Shown here: positions 45,761-55,003 of the stretch, piece after piece
Numbering within the stretch: the stretch's first letter is position 1
Layout: every line of letters begins with the position of its first letter
Made by a program: the position numbers and the translations under genes
Source of the DNA: Cohnella mopanensis
GTDB lineage: Bacteria > Bacillota > Bacilli > Paenibacillales > Paenibacillaceae
Assembly: GCF_022352055.1 (NCBI RefSeq)
Contig: NZ_JAKRWM010000009.1
Location: 217,661 to 281,660 of the forward strand
Direction: 5' to 3'
Length of the DNA stretch: 64,000 bases
The notes under the pieces: model-generated
Told to the model about the DNA's origin: nothing
The model's input: the letters and a program-made list of their open reading frames with translations, nothing else
The model's database searches: none

Positions 45761-46405
45761 ATGAGCACACCCGCAGTTATCGCTTTTAACGGATTCGACC
45801 AACGGGATTTCGAAGTATTCGAGATCGACGGACTAGAATCGCGCATGGAAGCACTCATAGACCGTGTCCGACCTAAGTTTCATCTACTCGGGGAACGCAT
45901 CAACGCATCGCTAGAGGAACTGTGCGGGGAACCGATGTTTACCCATGTCGCTAAGCACGCCCGCAGAACCGTCAACGCGCCCAACGACTCATGGGTCGCG
46001 TTCGCCAACAACAAGCGCGGCTACAAAGCCCATCCCCACTTTCAAGTAGGTTTGTGGTCTACGCATGTCTTTGTCCAATTCGCCATTATCTACGAATGTC
46101 CGAACAAGAACGTCTTCGCCGAACGTGCGCTGGCTGAGCTCGATTCCATTCGCCGCTCCGTTCCCTCCGACTTCGTATGGTCTAAGGATCATATGGTTCC
46201 GACGGGTCTTATACATAGCGAGCAAACGGATGACCAATTGGCTGACTTATTCGAACGCCTTAGAAGCGTAAAAGCTTCCGAGCTCACCTGCGGGATACAC
46301 ATTCAACGTGGAGATCCGGTGCTTGCGAACGGCGATGCATTCGTGAAGCTCGTGGACCAAACGTTTCGCACCTTGCTTCCGTTGTATCGGATGACATTTG
46401 CATAA
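45761..46405 (+). CDS. yktB: DUF1054 (YktB) family protein
   Basis: A 214-residue soluble protein of the YktB family, function unknown. Motifs recognised: FNGFDQRDFEVFEIDGLE (core: FDQRDFEVFEIDGL) at the start, HVAKHARRTVNAPNDSWVAF near 62 (core: VNAPNDSWVAF) and GYKAHPHFQVGLW near 87. AAGGAG lies before the ATG, 29 bases after the response regulator, so it may be read through from the same operon. A strong terminator follows. Confidence 0.88.
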   Translation: MSTPAVIAFNGFDQRDFEVFEIDGLESRMEALIDRVRPKFHLLGERINASLEELCGEPMFTHVAKHARRTVNAPNDSWVAFANNKRGYKAHPHFQVGLWSTHVFVQFAIIYECPNKNVFAERALAELDSIRRSVPSDFVWSKDHMVPTGLIHSEQTDDQLADLFERLRSVKASELTCGIHIQRGDPVLANGDAFVKLVDQTFRTLLPLYRMTFA

Positions 46406-46432
46406 TCCAGTTAGAACCTAGTGCGACATAGT

Positions 46433-46464
46433 AAAAGCCGAGGACCAAAGTCCTCGGCTTTTTT
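46433..46464. terminator. Bidirectional terminator
   Basis: Perfect 13-base-pair stem AAAAGCCGAGGAC/GTCCTCGGCTTTT with a four-base loop, T run on the plus strand and A run on the other, between converging genes. Confidence 0.9.
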
Positions 46465-46474
46465 ATGTTGGATT

Positions 46475-49400
46475 TTATGCCGCAATCTCTTTATTCGCTG
46501 CCGCCTTATGGCGTTGTTTCGCCGACTTGCGGAAGTATAGCAGCTCATACAGGCAAGGAACGATGACGAGCGTGAGCAACGTCGAGACGACCAAGCCGCC
46601 GATCACGACGATGGCAAGGCTCTGAGAGACGATGCTGCCGCTTTCCGATGAGCCGAACACTAACGGGAGCATCGCGCCGACGGTGGCGATCGCCGTCATA
46701 AGAATCGGACGCATCCGAATGCCTGCCGCTTCGAGCAACGCTTCGCGAATCGTCATGTTTCTGTCCGTTTCATTATGCTTCACGCGGTCGATCAAGACGA
46801 TGGCATTCGTGACGACGATCCCGACGAGCATAACGACTCCGAAGATTGCCGTAAAGTCCGGCGTGATTCCCGTGACGATCAGGCCAAGAACGGCTCCAAT
46901 CGGAATGAATAAGATCGAGCTAATAATGGCCAGTGGCGCTTTAAGAGTCTTGAAGGTAAACACCATGATCAAATACACGATCCCGACGGACACGAGCATC
47001 ATCATGAACAGGCTCATGATATCCGCCGATTGATCCGCGGAAGCTCCTCCCACGATCAGCTTAACTCCTTCAGGCGTCTGCACATCCTTCACCTGCTTCT
47101 TGATCTCGGCGCCGACCTTAGACAATTGGGAAGGTTCAACCGAAGCCGTTACTCGAACGTAACTTTTTCCGTCTTTGTGGAAGAAAGTCGTCGCTTGCTC
47201 CGTCTTCACCCATTTAGCCACATTGGATACCGGCTTTGGCCCTGTATCCGTCATGACGGTCAGCGAGCTCAGCTCGCTTTCGGATTTCGGCTTCAATACC
47301 GGTTCCAGCATGACTTGAACCGATTGCCCGTCAACCGAAATCGCACCTACGGGAACGGGATTCAGCATCCCTTGCAACTGCATGGCGATGTCGGCGGCCT
47401 TCGCTTCCGTCGGCTTCACTTCCAACGTATAGACGGTTTTTCTCTCTTGTTGATTGCTTTCGACCTTAAGAACGTCCTTGATCGGCTTAATCTTGGCCAT
47501 GACTTCTTCTGCCGTCTTGCCAATCTCATCCAGGTTGTTGCCCGTGATGTCGATGATGACTTGTGTCGAGCTTCCGCTGGATAGGAAATTGCCCGTTCCC
47601 GAATTCAATTCGGCGCCCGGATAGTTCGCCCGTTCGGATTTCACGGCTTCAATCACTTTCTCGGCGTCTGCGCCTTTTTTCATTTTCAGCATGTAAGAAA
47701 CAAGCGTCGGAGAAGACACCGATCCGTACTTAGCTCCGTCGGAGCTATTGCCGTTCATCATCGTAACCCATTCTACTTCATCCCGGTTCATCAGATAAGT
47801 CTCAAGCTTATGGCCGTTCTCGAGCACTTCGGCGATCGGCATATCCGGTTTGTATTCCAAACTTACGTTTAAGTTTTCCGCGCTCGAAGAATCGATTGCG
47901 CCTTTAGGCATTGCGAAGTATGTCCCGACAGACGATACGAGCAGCACGACGGCTACGATAATCGGCAGCCACTTGAAGCGCAAATTCCATTCCAGGAATG
48001 CTACGAAACGTTTGGAAGGCTGATGATCTTTGATCGTGGAATTTTTAAGCACACCCGCGCTCATTAACGGAATGATCGTCAAGGCTACGAGCAATGAAGA
48101 TAATAGAGAATACGTCATCGTTAAAGCGAACGGAAGTAAGAACGATTGCAAGCCGCCTCTCAGCAAGCTCATCGGCAAGAATACGGCAACCGTAGTCAGC
48201 GTAGAAGCCGTAATTGCTCTAGCCACCTCTTTGGTCGCATCAATGACGAGCTCCGTCGAGAATTTCTCCTTCTGAAGCCTGCGGAAAATATTCTCGATAA
48301 CGACGATGCTATCGTCGACCAAACGTCCGACGGCTACGGCGACCCCGCCGAGCGTCAGAATATTAAGCGTAATGCCGGATAGGTCTAACAAATACAATGT
48401 CATCGCCAGCGACAGCGGAATCGATACGATCGTCACGAGCGTCGCGCGAACGTTGCGCATGAAGATCAGAATAACGATTGTCGCGAATAATGCGCCTAGC
48501 AATACTTCGCGCATCATGCTGTTCACGGAGTGTACAACCTGTTCGGATGTACTGATGAACACTTTCATGTCAACGGACTTGTTTTCTTCGTTGTACTTCT
48601 CTATGATTTTGTCCACTTCGTTGCCTACGTGAACGGCGTTGGAATTCGCTCCTTTGGAAATGACGTATTCCAATGCATCCTTACCGCCGATACGGAACAG
48701 GCTTTCCTTCGCATCGTCGAAAGTTACCGTAGCCACATCGCCAAGCTTAACGCCTTGCGCAACCGGAAGCAGTTTCAACGTCTCCACGTCCTGCACGCTT
48801 GCGGATACGTTCAAATTCACGGTTTGACCGTCCAACGTACTCTCGCCCACGGAAGCTGAAGCATCCCGTCCTTGCAGCACGCTATACAACGATTGAAGCG
48901 GCAAGCCTTTCTCCGTTAGCTTCGCAACATCGGGAACGATGCTTACTTTCGGTTGCGATTTACCCGACAGTTGCACGTTGCCGACGCCGTCGATCGCCTT
49001 GAATTCATCCAGCACTTGCTGCTCCAACATTTCTTTCTGGGCATCGCTGACGCCATCGGCGAAAGTGAGGGTCACGAACGAGATCGGAATCATCGACGTA
49101 TTGAGTTGGACAACATAGGGTGTCGATACGTTAGCCGGCAATTTAACCGAGCTGACCGCCTTCTCGACTTCCAGCTTCGCTTCCTTCATGTTCGTGTTGG
49201 AATCAAAATTCAGATTGACTTGGGAGAAGCCGTCTCCGGAAGACGAGAATACGTTCGTCTTTCCTTTAATCGAGGACAAGGAAGCTTCTAACGGCCCCGT
49301 CACCGTTCTGTCTATCGAAGAAGCGTCGTATCCCGGTCCTATGACGGACACGGTCACTTGCGGATTATCCGCCTCGGGCAGGAATTCCATAGGCAGCTTT

Positions 49401-49492
49401 GTGTAGCTAAGAATCCCCATTGCCAATACCATGATGACGATGATAATCATCGCCGCTTTATTGCGGAATGCACCATTGATCAAACTTTTCAC
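46475..49492 (-). CDS. RND-family efflux permease (SwrC/AcrB type)
   Basis: A 1005-residue pump with the duplicated RND layout: a helix at 10-30, a large extracytoplasmic domain, five helices around 320-470, then the second half repeating this pattern. The proton-relay acidic pair is in VGRLVDDSIVVIENI near 390, where the canonical Asp-Asp is kept. No adaptor or outer-membrane partner gene is adjacent, as expected in a Gram-positive; Bacillus SwrC also works alone. Substrates may be surfactants, lipids or drugs. The start GTG 49492 follows GGAAGGGG; a TTG eight codons earlier overlaps that site. Confidence 0.92.
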   Translation of the reverse strand: MKSLINGAFRNKAAMIIIVIMVLAMGILSYTKLPMEFLPEADNPQVTVSVIGPGYDASSIDRTVTGPLEASLSSIKGKTNVFSSSGDGFSQVNLNFDSNTNMKEAKLEVEKAVSSVKLPANVSTPYVVQLNTSMIPISFVTLTFADGVSDAQKEMLEQQVLDEFKAIDGVGNVQLSGKSQPKVSIVPDVAKLTEKGLPLQSLYSVLQGRDASASVGESTLDGQTVNLNVSASVQDVETLKLLPVAQGVKLGDVATVTFDDAKESLFRIGGKDALEYVISKGANSNAVHVGNEVDKIIEKYNEENKSVDMKVFISTSEQVVHSVNSMMREVLLGALFATIVILIFMRNVRATLVTIVSIPLSLAMTLYLLDLSGITLNILTLGGVAVAVGRLVDDSIVVIENIFRRLQKEKFSTELVIDATKEVARAITASTLTTVAVFLPMSLLRGGLQSFLLPFALTMTYSLLSSLLVALTIIPLMSAGVLKNSTIKDHQPSKRFVAFLEWNLRFKWLPIIVAVVLLVSSVGTYFAMPKGAIDSSSAENLNVSLEYKPDMPIAEVLENGHKLETYLMNRDEVEWVTMMNGNSSDGAKYGSVSSPTLVSYMLKMKKGADAEKVIEAVKSERANYPGAELNSGTGNFLSSGSSTQVIIDITGNNLDEIGKTAEEVMAKIKPIKDVLKVESNQQERKTVYTLEVKPTEAKAADIAMQLQGMLNPVPVGAISVDGQSVQVMLEPVLKPKSESELSSLTVMTDTGPKPVSNVAKWVKTEQATTFFHKDGKSYVRVTASVEPSQLSKVGAEIKKQVKDVQTPEGVKLIVGGASADQSADIMSLFMMMLVSVGIVYLIMVFTFKTLKAPLAIISSILFIPIGAVLGLIVTGITPDFTAIFGVVMLVGIVVTNAIVLIDRVKHNETDRNMTIREALLEAAGIRMRPILMTAIATVGAMLPLVFGSSESGSIVSQSLAIVVIGGLVVSTLLTLVIVPCLYELLYFRKSAKQRHKAAANKEIAA

Positions 49493-49866
49493 TTCGTTTT
49501 TCCCCTTCCACTCCAACGATTTATTTCTTTCAGCATAACGGAATAGCCAGCATGGCGAGAAACGACCGGAGACCGGACTTCATCCTAGACTAAAGTCTGA
49601 TCTTGGCTACATCTGGATTGCTTGGTTCCTATTCCCATCCCTTACCATAAGGTAAGATTATGAACCGAATGTGAACTGAACTGCAGCCGCTGTCTGATTC
49701 TTATTGTATATGCCCAGACAAATATCCGTAGGTGCAACGAGTCACTCATCTCAAGTGACGAAAGTCATTTTCCGCGAGCGCACGAAAAAACCGGAGGCGA
49801 TTGCCCCCGGCTGCGATGAATGAAGTTCCGACTTCATTAGTTCATGATAAGTTGTATTACGCTTTG
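49493..49866. other. Control region of the RND gene and tail of the MFS gene
   Basis: Non-coding stretch. It holds a TGAC-N4-GTCA palindrome within GTGACGAAAGTCATTTT (49755-49771), a GTCACT/AGTGAC inverted repeat just beside it (49741-49759), and the MFS terminator. No clear promoter with both boxes was seen. Confidence 0.5.
49784..49811 (-). terminator. Terminator of the MFS gene
   Basis: CCGGGGGC pairs with GCCTCCGG (one mismatch) and is followed by TTTTTT on the minus strand. Confidence 0.7.
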
Positions 49867-51039
49867 TCAGGCTTGAGCCTTCTGACGATCTTGAACGCGG
49901 AATTGCGCCAACAAGCCAAGTGCAGCGATGGAGAGAACCCCCGATACGACGAAAGGCAGCCACGATGTCGCTCCGAGCAAGGCCGCTCCGAGCAACGGTC
50001 CGACGATACGTCCCAAGCTGTCCATGGAAGAGCTAAGCCCTGACGCAATCCCTTGACCAACCGTCGTCTTCTGCGTGATAAGAGAAGTGACGCACGGTTT
50101 AATGAGCGAGTTGCCGATACCGAAGATACACAAGTACACCGTTGCCATTCCCCAGTTGTTCGCTGTTAGCAGCAAGAAAAATCCTACCGCCGAGATGATA
50201 AGGCCGATGGCGATGTATTGCCCTTCTTGACCCCGCTTCACCCGCCTACGGACGATTCCGCCTTGTACGAGCGCACCCGCTAATCCGCAGAAGAAGAACA
50301 TCATACCTACCTGCAGCGGCGTAACCCCGAACTTCTCCATCCCGAACAATTGAAGCGTTGCTTCCAAGATGGCCAAGGAGAACGTGACGAAAAACGCTAG
50401 CACGTACAAAAATTTAAGCGGTCCTTGGAATGCCGTCCAACGGGAAACGCGTTTACTCTGTTCTCCCGTAGCCCGACGTTCCGGCGGTAGCGATTCCGGA
50501 AGCTTGAACCATGCCGCGATAAATACGATTAACGATAAAGCAGCTGCCGCATAGAACGGAGTATGAAGCGTTATTTCACTTAGGAAACCGCCGAAGCCCG
50601 GACCAAACGTAAAGCCGAGCCCGATGCTCATCCCGACGACCGCCATCCCCTTCGTTCGCTCCTCTTCCGTCGTGATATCCGCAACGTAAGCCACGATGCA
50701 GGAAACGACCGCTCCGGAGAACAATCCACCTAATATTCGGGAAGCATACATAATCACGATATTATCCCCCGAAAGGCCGAACAGCAAGAAGCTGATCGCG
50801 AATCCCATAACCCCCATCATGATGACAGGGCGACGTCCGATTCGTTCGGACAGCCCACCCCATACTGGGCTAAGAAGGAACGACATTAAGGAATAGACCG
50901 CAAGCATCGCGCCCGTATGCCAATTCGCCGATTCTTTGCTTGCTTCCGTCACCAATTCGGGCAGTACCGGTATAATGATGCCGAATCCGATAAAAATCGT
51001 AAAGAGCATAAGTCCTACGATAGCTAATTTGCTTTTCAC
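49867..51039 (-). CDS. MFS multidrug efflux transporter
   Basis: A 390-residue membrane protein with twelve predicted helices. Motif A is GGLSERIGRRPVIM near residue 60, and motif C appears as GMSIGLGFTFGPGFGGFL near 140, which marks drug/proton antiporters of the DHA1 group. It likely expels a hydrophobic drug or metabolite. GTG 51039 has GAGGAGAG upstream; the longer frame with 25 extra residues has no supporting site. It stands alone, next to the divergent decarboxylase gene. Confidence 0.9.
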   Translation of the reverse strand: MKSKLAIVGLMLFTIFIGFGIIIPVLPELVTEASKESANWHTGAMLAVYSLMSFLLSPVWGGLSERIGRRPVIMMGVMGFAISFLLFGLSGDNIVIMYASRILGGLFSGAVVSCIVAYVADITTEEERTKGMAVVGMSIGLGFTFGPGFGGFLSEITLHTPFYAAAALSLIVFIAAWFKLPESLPPERRATGEQSKRVSRWTAFQGPLKFLYVLAFFVTFSLAILEATLQLFGMEKFGVTPLQVGMMFFFCGLAGALVQGGIVRRRVKRGQEGQYIAIGLIISAVGFFLLLTANNWGMATVYLCIFGIGNSLIKPCVTSLITQKTTVGQGIASGLSSSMDSLGRIVGPLLGAALLGATSWLPFVVSGVLSIAALGLLAQFRVQDRQKAQA

Positions 51040-51277
51040 AGAAATTTCTCTCTCCTCTGTTTGGGTCGATAACGAGTAACATTCGCTTAATAAATCTACT
51101 CTAAATGGTAGCATATCGAACGCTTTGTTCCAAATCTGATCGTTGACGTTTTAGTGACAACATTCGCTTCGAATAGACAGCGGTTGATTTCCCCACTATT
51201 TTTGTTATACTCATGCTTGTTTGTACTAAATATCCGAATCCATTAGATGCAAGTTTGAGAAAGGCAGGGGACTCCTC

Positions 51278-52750
51278 TTGGATCATAACCGTACCCCATT
51301 ATTCGACGCATTGCGTGACCACGCGAAGCAAAATCCGGTGCAATTTCACATTCCGGGCCATAAGAAAGGCGCTGGAATGGATCCCGAATATCGCGATTAT
51401 ATCGGACAAAACATTCTTGACATCGACTTGATAAATATCGCGCCGCTAGACGACTTGCATCAACCGGTCGGCGTCATCCTCGAAGCGCAGCAATTGGCTG
51501 CCGATGCCTTCGGCGCGGACGCGACATACTTCTCCGTACAAGGCACGAGTACGGCGATCATGACCATGATCTTATCCGTATGCGGCAACGGCGACAAAAT
51601 CATCGTCCCCCGCAACGTCCATAAATCGATTCTATCGGCTATTATCTTCGCGGGCGCACGACCTGTGTTCCTGTCCCCCGTTCGCGATACGAACCTGGGG
51701 ATCGATCATGGCGTTACGACTCGGTCGGTACGCAGAGCCTTAGAGCGCCATCCGGACGCGGCAGCGGTTCTTATCATTAACCCTACCTATTACGGAGTGT
51801 GCGCGAACCTGAAAGAGATCGTCGACCTTGTGCATGAATACGACGTTCCCGTGCTCGTAGACGAAGCGCATGGCGCTTTGATCCACTTCTCCGATGAGCT
51901 GCCGCTATCCGCTATGCAGGCAGGTGCGGACATGGCTGCTACGAGTATTCATAAGCTTGGCGGCTCTATGACCCAAAGCTCGATCCTGAACGTCCGCAAA
52001 GGTTTGGTCAATCCGCAGCGCGTACAGACGATTCTTAGCTTGCTAATGACAACTTCCACTTCTTATCCGCTGCTCGCTTCGCTGGATACCGCTAGACGCC
52101 AGCTAGCCCTTAAAGGGAAAGAGATTGCGGATAGAACGGTAAATCTTGCACGAAAAGCCCGTGAAGCCGTCAACCAAATTCCAGGGCTGTACAGCTTCGG
52201 TGAAGACCTATTAGGAGATGAGGCAACGTACGATTACGATCCAACGAAGCTCACTATCCATGTTCGCCACTTGGGCATTACTGGGTACGACGCGGAAAAT
52301 TGGCTGCGCGAGCATTACCGGCTTGAAGTCGAGCTCAGTGACATGTACAACATTCTTTGTCTCATTACTCCCGGAGATGATGAAGCGTCCATTGCTATTC
52401 TGCTTGAGTCGCTCAAAGCTATGTCCGATGCTTACCATGCCGATACGAAAGAAATTCAGGAAGTCGTCGTTATTATACCGGAGATCCCTCATCTCGCTTT
52501 GACGCCTAGGGATGCTTTCTACGGCGAAACCGAACTCGTACCGTTCAAGGAATCCGCAGGCCGAATCATTGCGGAGTTTATATACGTCTATCCGCCGGGA
52601 ATTCCTATCTTGTTGCCTGGCGAGATCGTATCGCAAGAAAATATCGATTATATCATCGATCACTTAGAAGTCGGACTTCCGGTCAAAGGGCCGGAAGATC
52701 GTTCCGTAACGAACGTAAAGGTCATTATGGAAGAGACGGCGATATCCTAA
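51278..52750 (+). CDS. Orn/Lys/Arg decarboxylase family protein (SpeA/YaaO type)
   Basis: A 490-residue PLP enzyme of fold type I. The N-terminal VQFHIPGHKKGAG near 22, the LVDEAHGALIHF block near 205 with the Asp that holds the PLP nitrogen, and TSIHKLGGSMTQSS near 230 with the Schiff-base Lys are typical. The C-terminal region has YPPGIPILLPGE near 430. It should decarboxylate arginine, lysine or ornithine; Bacillus SpeA, a close relative, makes agmatine for polyamines. The start is a TTG with AGGGG upstream. It is a single-gene unit with a terminator. Confidence 0.92.
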   Translation: MDHNRTPLFDALRDHAKQNPVQFHIPGHKKGAGMDPEYRDYIGQNILDIDLINIAPLDDLHQPVGVILEAQQLAADAFGADATYFSVQGTSTAIMTMILSVCGNGDKIIVPRNVHKSILSAIIFAGARPVFLSPVRDTNLGIDHGVTTRSVRRALERHPDAAAVLIINPTYYGVCANLKEIVDLVHEYDVPVLVDEAHGALIHFSDELPLSAMQAGADMAATSIHKLGGSMTQSSILNVRKGLVNPQRVQTILSLLMTTSTSYPLLASLDTARRQLALKGKEIADRTVNLARKAREAVNQIPGLYSFGEDLLGDEATYDYDPTKLTIHVRHLGITGYDAENWLREHYRLEVELSDMYNILCLITPGDDEASIAILLESLKAMSDAYHADTKEIQEVVVIIPEIPHLALTPRDAFYGETELVPFKESAGRIIAEFIYVYPPGIPILLPGEIVSQENIDYIIDHLEVGLPVKGPEDRSVTNVKVIMEETAIS

Positions 52751-52753
52751 GTT

Positions 52754-52795
52754 AAAGGTCTGCGCTCGTTCTACCGGGCTGCAGGCCTTTTTTTT
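52754..52795 (+). terminator. Terminator of the decarboxylase gene
   Basis: AAAGG-CTGC pairs with GCAG-CCTTT, followed by eight T residues. Confidence 0.8.
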
Positions 52796-52888
52796 CACGA
52801 CGGCTAGGATCGTTGACTCCCTCAATCCAATTGGTACCCGTTGCCAACAAAACTGGGAAATGCTATCATGGGCGTGGGGGTGGATCCG

Positions 52889-53308
52889 ATGGGTCAAAGC
52901 GCTTACATTTCTCTTGTGCAAGGCTCGACTGTTGCCGAAATCGATCTGAACGGCGTCAAGGAGCAGCTTAATCATTATCAAGCGCAAATGACGTTAACCG
53001 GCCAGCAGCTAGGCTGGGATTACGCCGAGGCGGCTTTCCCTTACAGCATCGAGAGCAAGGCCGATGCCAATGGGCAATGGTTCTACTTGAAAGGAACCAA
53101 TCCTCTATACCGTTATATCGTGGTCGGAACAGGCTTGCGAGACAATGAAGGAACGAGCATCCCTTACATCCAACTCGTATTGCCTAACGATTCTACGCAT
53201 GGCGACAAATCGAAAGCCAACGAATTGTGCAAATGGATTGGCAAGCAATTGCAAGCCGAAGTGCAAATGTTCAACGGCCGTAAAATCTATTTCAACCCGC
53301 GCAAGTAA
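52889..53308 (+). CDS. DUF1885 family protein
   Basis: A 139-residue soluble protein of the DUF1885 type, function unknown. It starts MGQSAYISLVQGST, has a central GWDYAEAAFPYSIE block and ends in a basic NGRKIYFNPRK. The frame is open for 16 codons upstream; ATG 52889 behind GGGGGTGG is preferred, and ATG 52868 is an alternative. It is followed by a bidirectional terminator. Confidence 0.75.
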   Translation: MGQSAYISLVQGSTVAEIDLNGVKEQLNHYQAQMTLTGQQLGWDYAEAAFPYSIESKADANGQWFYLKGTNPLYRYIVVGTGLRDNEGTSIPYIQLVLPNDSTHGDKSKANELCKWIGKQLQAEVQMFNGRKIYFNPRK

Positions 53309-53339
53309 TTGAATGATAAGATAACCCAATAGATAGGAA

Positions 53340-53384
53340 CAACAAAGAGCCAGTATCCCTTAGGATGCTGGCTCTTTGTTGTTA
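53340..53384. terminator. Bidirectional terminator
   Basis: ACAAAGAGCCAG-ATCC pairs with GGAT-CTGGCTCTTTGT, followed by TGTT, between converging genes. Confidence 0.85.
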
Positions 53385-53415
53385 GTGCATGATGTTCATC
53401 TCGGATGATAGAAGC

Positions 53416-53712
53416 TTAGCCGTTCTCGTTCTCTAGCGCAGCTAACTCTTCATATACCTTCATGACCGTTTCCCACTCTTGATCGTCTTCGATGTTGACG
53501 AGAACCTCGTCTTCGCCTTCTTCTTCGACACGGAAAATAACGCCGTCATCTTCTGGATCGTTGCGGTCCAATAAAACGGCATATGCGCGATCATTGGTTT
53601 CAAAAGTGTACACGAGCACCATCTCGTGTTCGTTGCCGTCTTCGTCTGTTACGATAAATACGGCTTCTTCGTGGTCATGTTCGCAATTCTCGTCGTGGAC
53701 ATGATCGCTCAT
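53416..53712 (-). CDS. DUF1292 family acidic protein (YrzB-like)
   Basis: A 98-residue, very acidic protein of the DUF1292 family. After a His-rich N-terminal tail (HVHDENCEHDHEE) comes the family core VFIVTDEDGNEHEM, DRAYAVLLDRND near 45, and IEDDQEWETVMKVYEEL near 75. Function is unknown; the gene often lies near Holliday junction resolvase genes in other Bacillales, but not here. The His/Asp/Glu tail may bind metal. AACGGAGG precedes the ATG. Confidence 0.9.
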   Translation of the reverse strand: MSDHVHDENCEHDHEEAVFIVTDEDGNEHEMVLVYTFETNDRAYAVLLDRNDPEDDGVIFRVEEEGEDEVLVNIEDDQEWETVMKVYEELAALENENG

Positions 53713-53784
53713 GGCGAACCTCCGTTCAATCGGTTGATTTTACCTACTCACGTATCGTATCACTTCCGGTAACGGGGGTCAAAC

Positions 53785-53820
53785 GAAAAACGCCTAAACC
53801 GCATGACGGATTAGGCGTTG
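53785..53820 (-). terminator. Terminator of the stalk-domain gene
   Basis: AACGCCTAA-CCG pairs with CGG-TTAGGCGTT; on the minus strand it is followed by TTTTCG. Confidence 0.8.
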
Positions 53821-53828
53821 TACCTTCA

Positions 53829-54413
53829 TTATTTGGAAGCAAGAACTTTCTCGGAGACGACTTGATAAGCGGATTCCCCTGCCGGCTTCATCCAGAAACG
53901 AAGCGTGTAAGGGCCTGCTTGGGCAAAAGTATACGAACTGACATTGATCGTAAGCCCGAAATCATACTTCTTGTCCGGGAAATCGCTATCTCCGGACTTC
54001 TGGGTCCAGATCGTCGTTTCCGCTCCGTAGGTGTCCGCGATGGTTAGCCTCAATGCGCTAATATCCACTTTAAGCGAATCTACGGTAATGAATACGTTGA
54101 AATCAAGAGGCTGGTCTTTCTGGACTTCTCTAAAGGTTGTGCTCTTATGAACGGTAGACATATGAACGTTAGGCTTGTATATCGTGACTTTCTTGTCGTT
54201 ATCGTCCATTAACAAAATAGCCTGAAGTTTATCGGATACCAATTGAGATGAAATATACGTCTTGTTATCCACGATAACAGCGTCACTGCCGTCTTCCCAC
54301 TTCTTATTGATCAGTACCCGCAATTTCTGCGTAACCGAATCCGCCGCATAAGCTACGCTACCGCAGAGTAAAGTAAAAGTTAACGTTAACACAATCAGCT
54401 TACGAACCTTCAT
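53829..54413 (-). CDS. Secreted protein with copper-amine-oxidase-like stalk domain
   Basis: A 194-residue exported protein. Residues 1-23 form a signal peptide cleaved after AYA. Residues 30-75 resemble the stalk domain (copper amine oxidase N-terminal type) very common in Paenibacillaceae secreted proteins: LRVLINKKW, TYISSQLVSDKL, KVTIYKP. The second half is beta-rich (VSSYTFAQAGPYTLRFW, core: AGPYTLRFWM) and may form an immunoglobulin-like fold. No enzyme activity is implied. ATG 54413 has GGAGG nine bases upstream. Confidence 0.75.
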   Translation of the reverse strand: MKVRKLIVLTLTFTLLCGSVAYAADSVTQKLRVLINKKWEDGSDAVIVDNKTYISSQLVSDKLQAILLMDDNDKKVTIYKPNVHMSTVHKSTTFREVQKDQPLDFNVFITVDSLKVDISALRLTIADTYGAETTIWTQKSGDSDFPDKKYDFGLTINVSSYTFAQAGPYTLRFWMKPAGESAYQVVSEKVLASK

Positions 54414-54612
54414 TATCCGCATCCTCCGTCTTCACCGACTCACTTCCTCGTCTGTAATTGGTTATACCGACGGCCGGGCGGAAAGTTGCGCATCAAAAAA
54501 ATATTTTCTTAACCTTTTTTAATTAAGCTAATTTCACTATAATGTCACATCATGACGAACGTTGCGCTTGCCTGGGAAATGTACGATAACAAGCAAGCGA
54601 TCGCCCGCCGGA

Positions 54613-54816
54613 TTAAGGTTTGCGACCCGGTAACGTTAACACGCAAGGAACGCCATAACCGATGGAACCGGGGGTCCTCATATGCTCCAGATAGTCAAGT
54701 CCTCGCCGGCATGGAGTCTTGCATACGGCACATACATCGGAAGTCACGATTTTCATTTGTGCCCTTCTCTGCTCAGCCGCCGCGGCCGATTTCTTCTTCT
54801 TGTTCACCTTCGACAT
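54613..54816 (-). CDS. Small Cys-pair protein of unknown function
   Basis: A 67-residue protein. A lysine-rich N-terminus (KVNKKKKSAAAAEQRRAQMK) precedes SDVCAVCKTPCRRG, three cysteines spaced like half a zinc ribbon, with a further Cys near residue 58. It might bind zinc or nucleic acid. AAAGGAAG lies before the ATG with normal spacing. It is a short single gene in front of the MBL hydrolase and runs opposite to it. Confidence 0.6.
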   Translation of the reverse strand: MSKVNKKKKSAAAAEQRRAQMKIVTSDVCAVCKTPCRRGLDYLEHMRTPGSIGYGVPCVLTLPGRKP

Positions 54817-55003
54817 CGGAATCTTCCTTTCGCTAGCGCATAGGAGAAAACAACTTCTCCACAGACTATGCGAATCCCGCCCAGAGCGTCACAGCGGCGA
54901 TACCGATTTTTTCGCGGCCTTCTTACTTAACGAGGTAAATTATGGTACATTAATGTAAGCTTTTATTGAAACGAAACCGCATCCATGTGCAGGGGGTATC
55001 GAT

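Noticed and set aside
46475..49492. Many long open frames on the strand opposite the RND pump
   Set aside because: They are out-of-frame shadows of the pump gene, without binding sites or recognisable domains.
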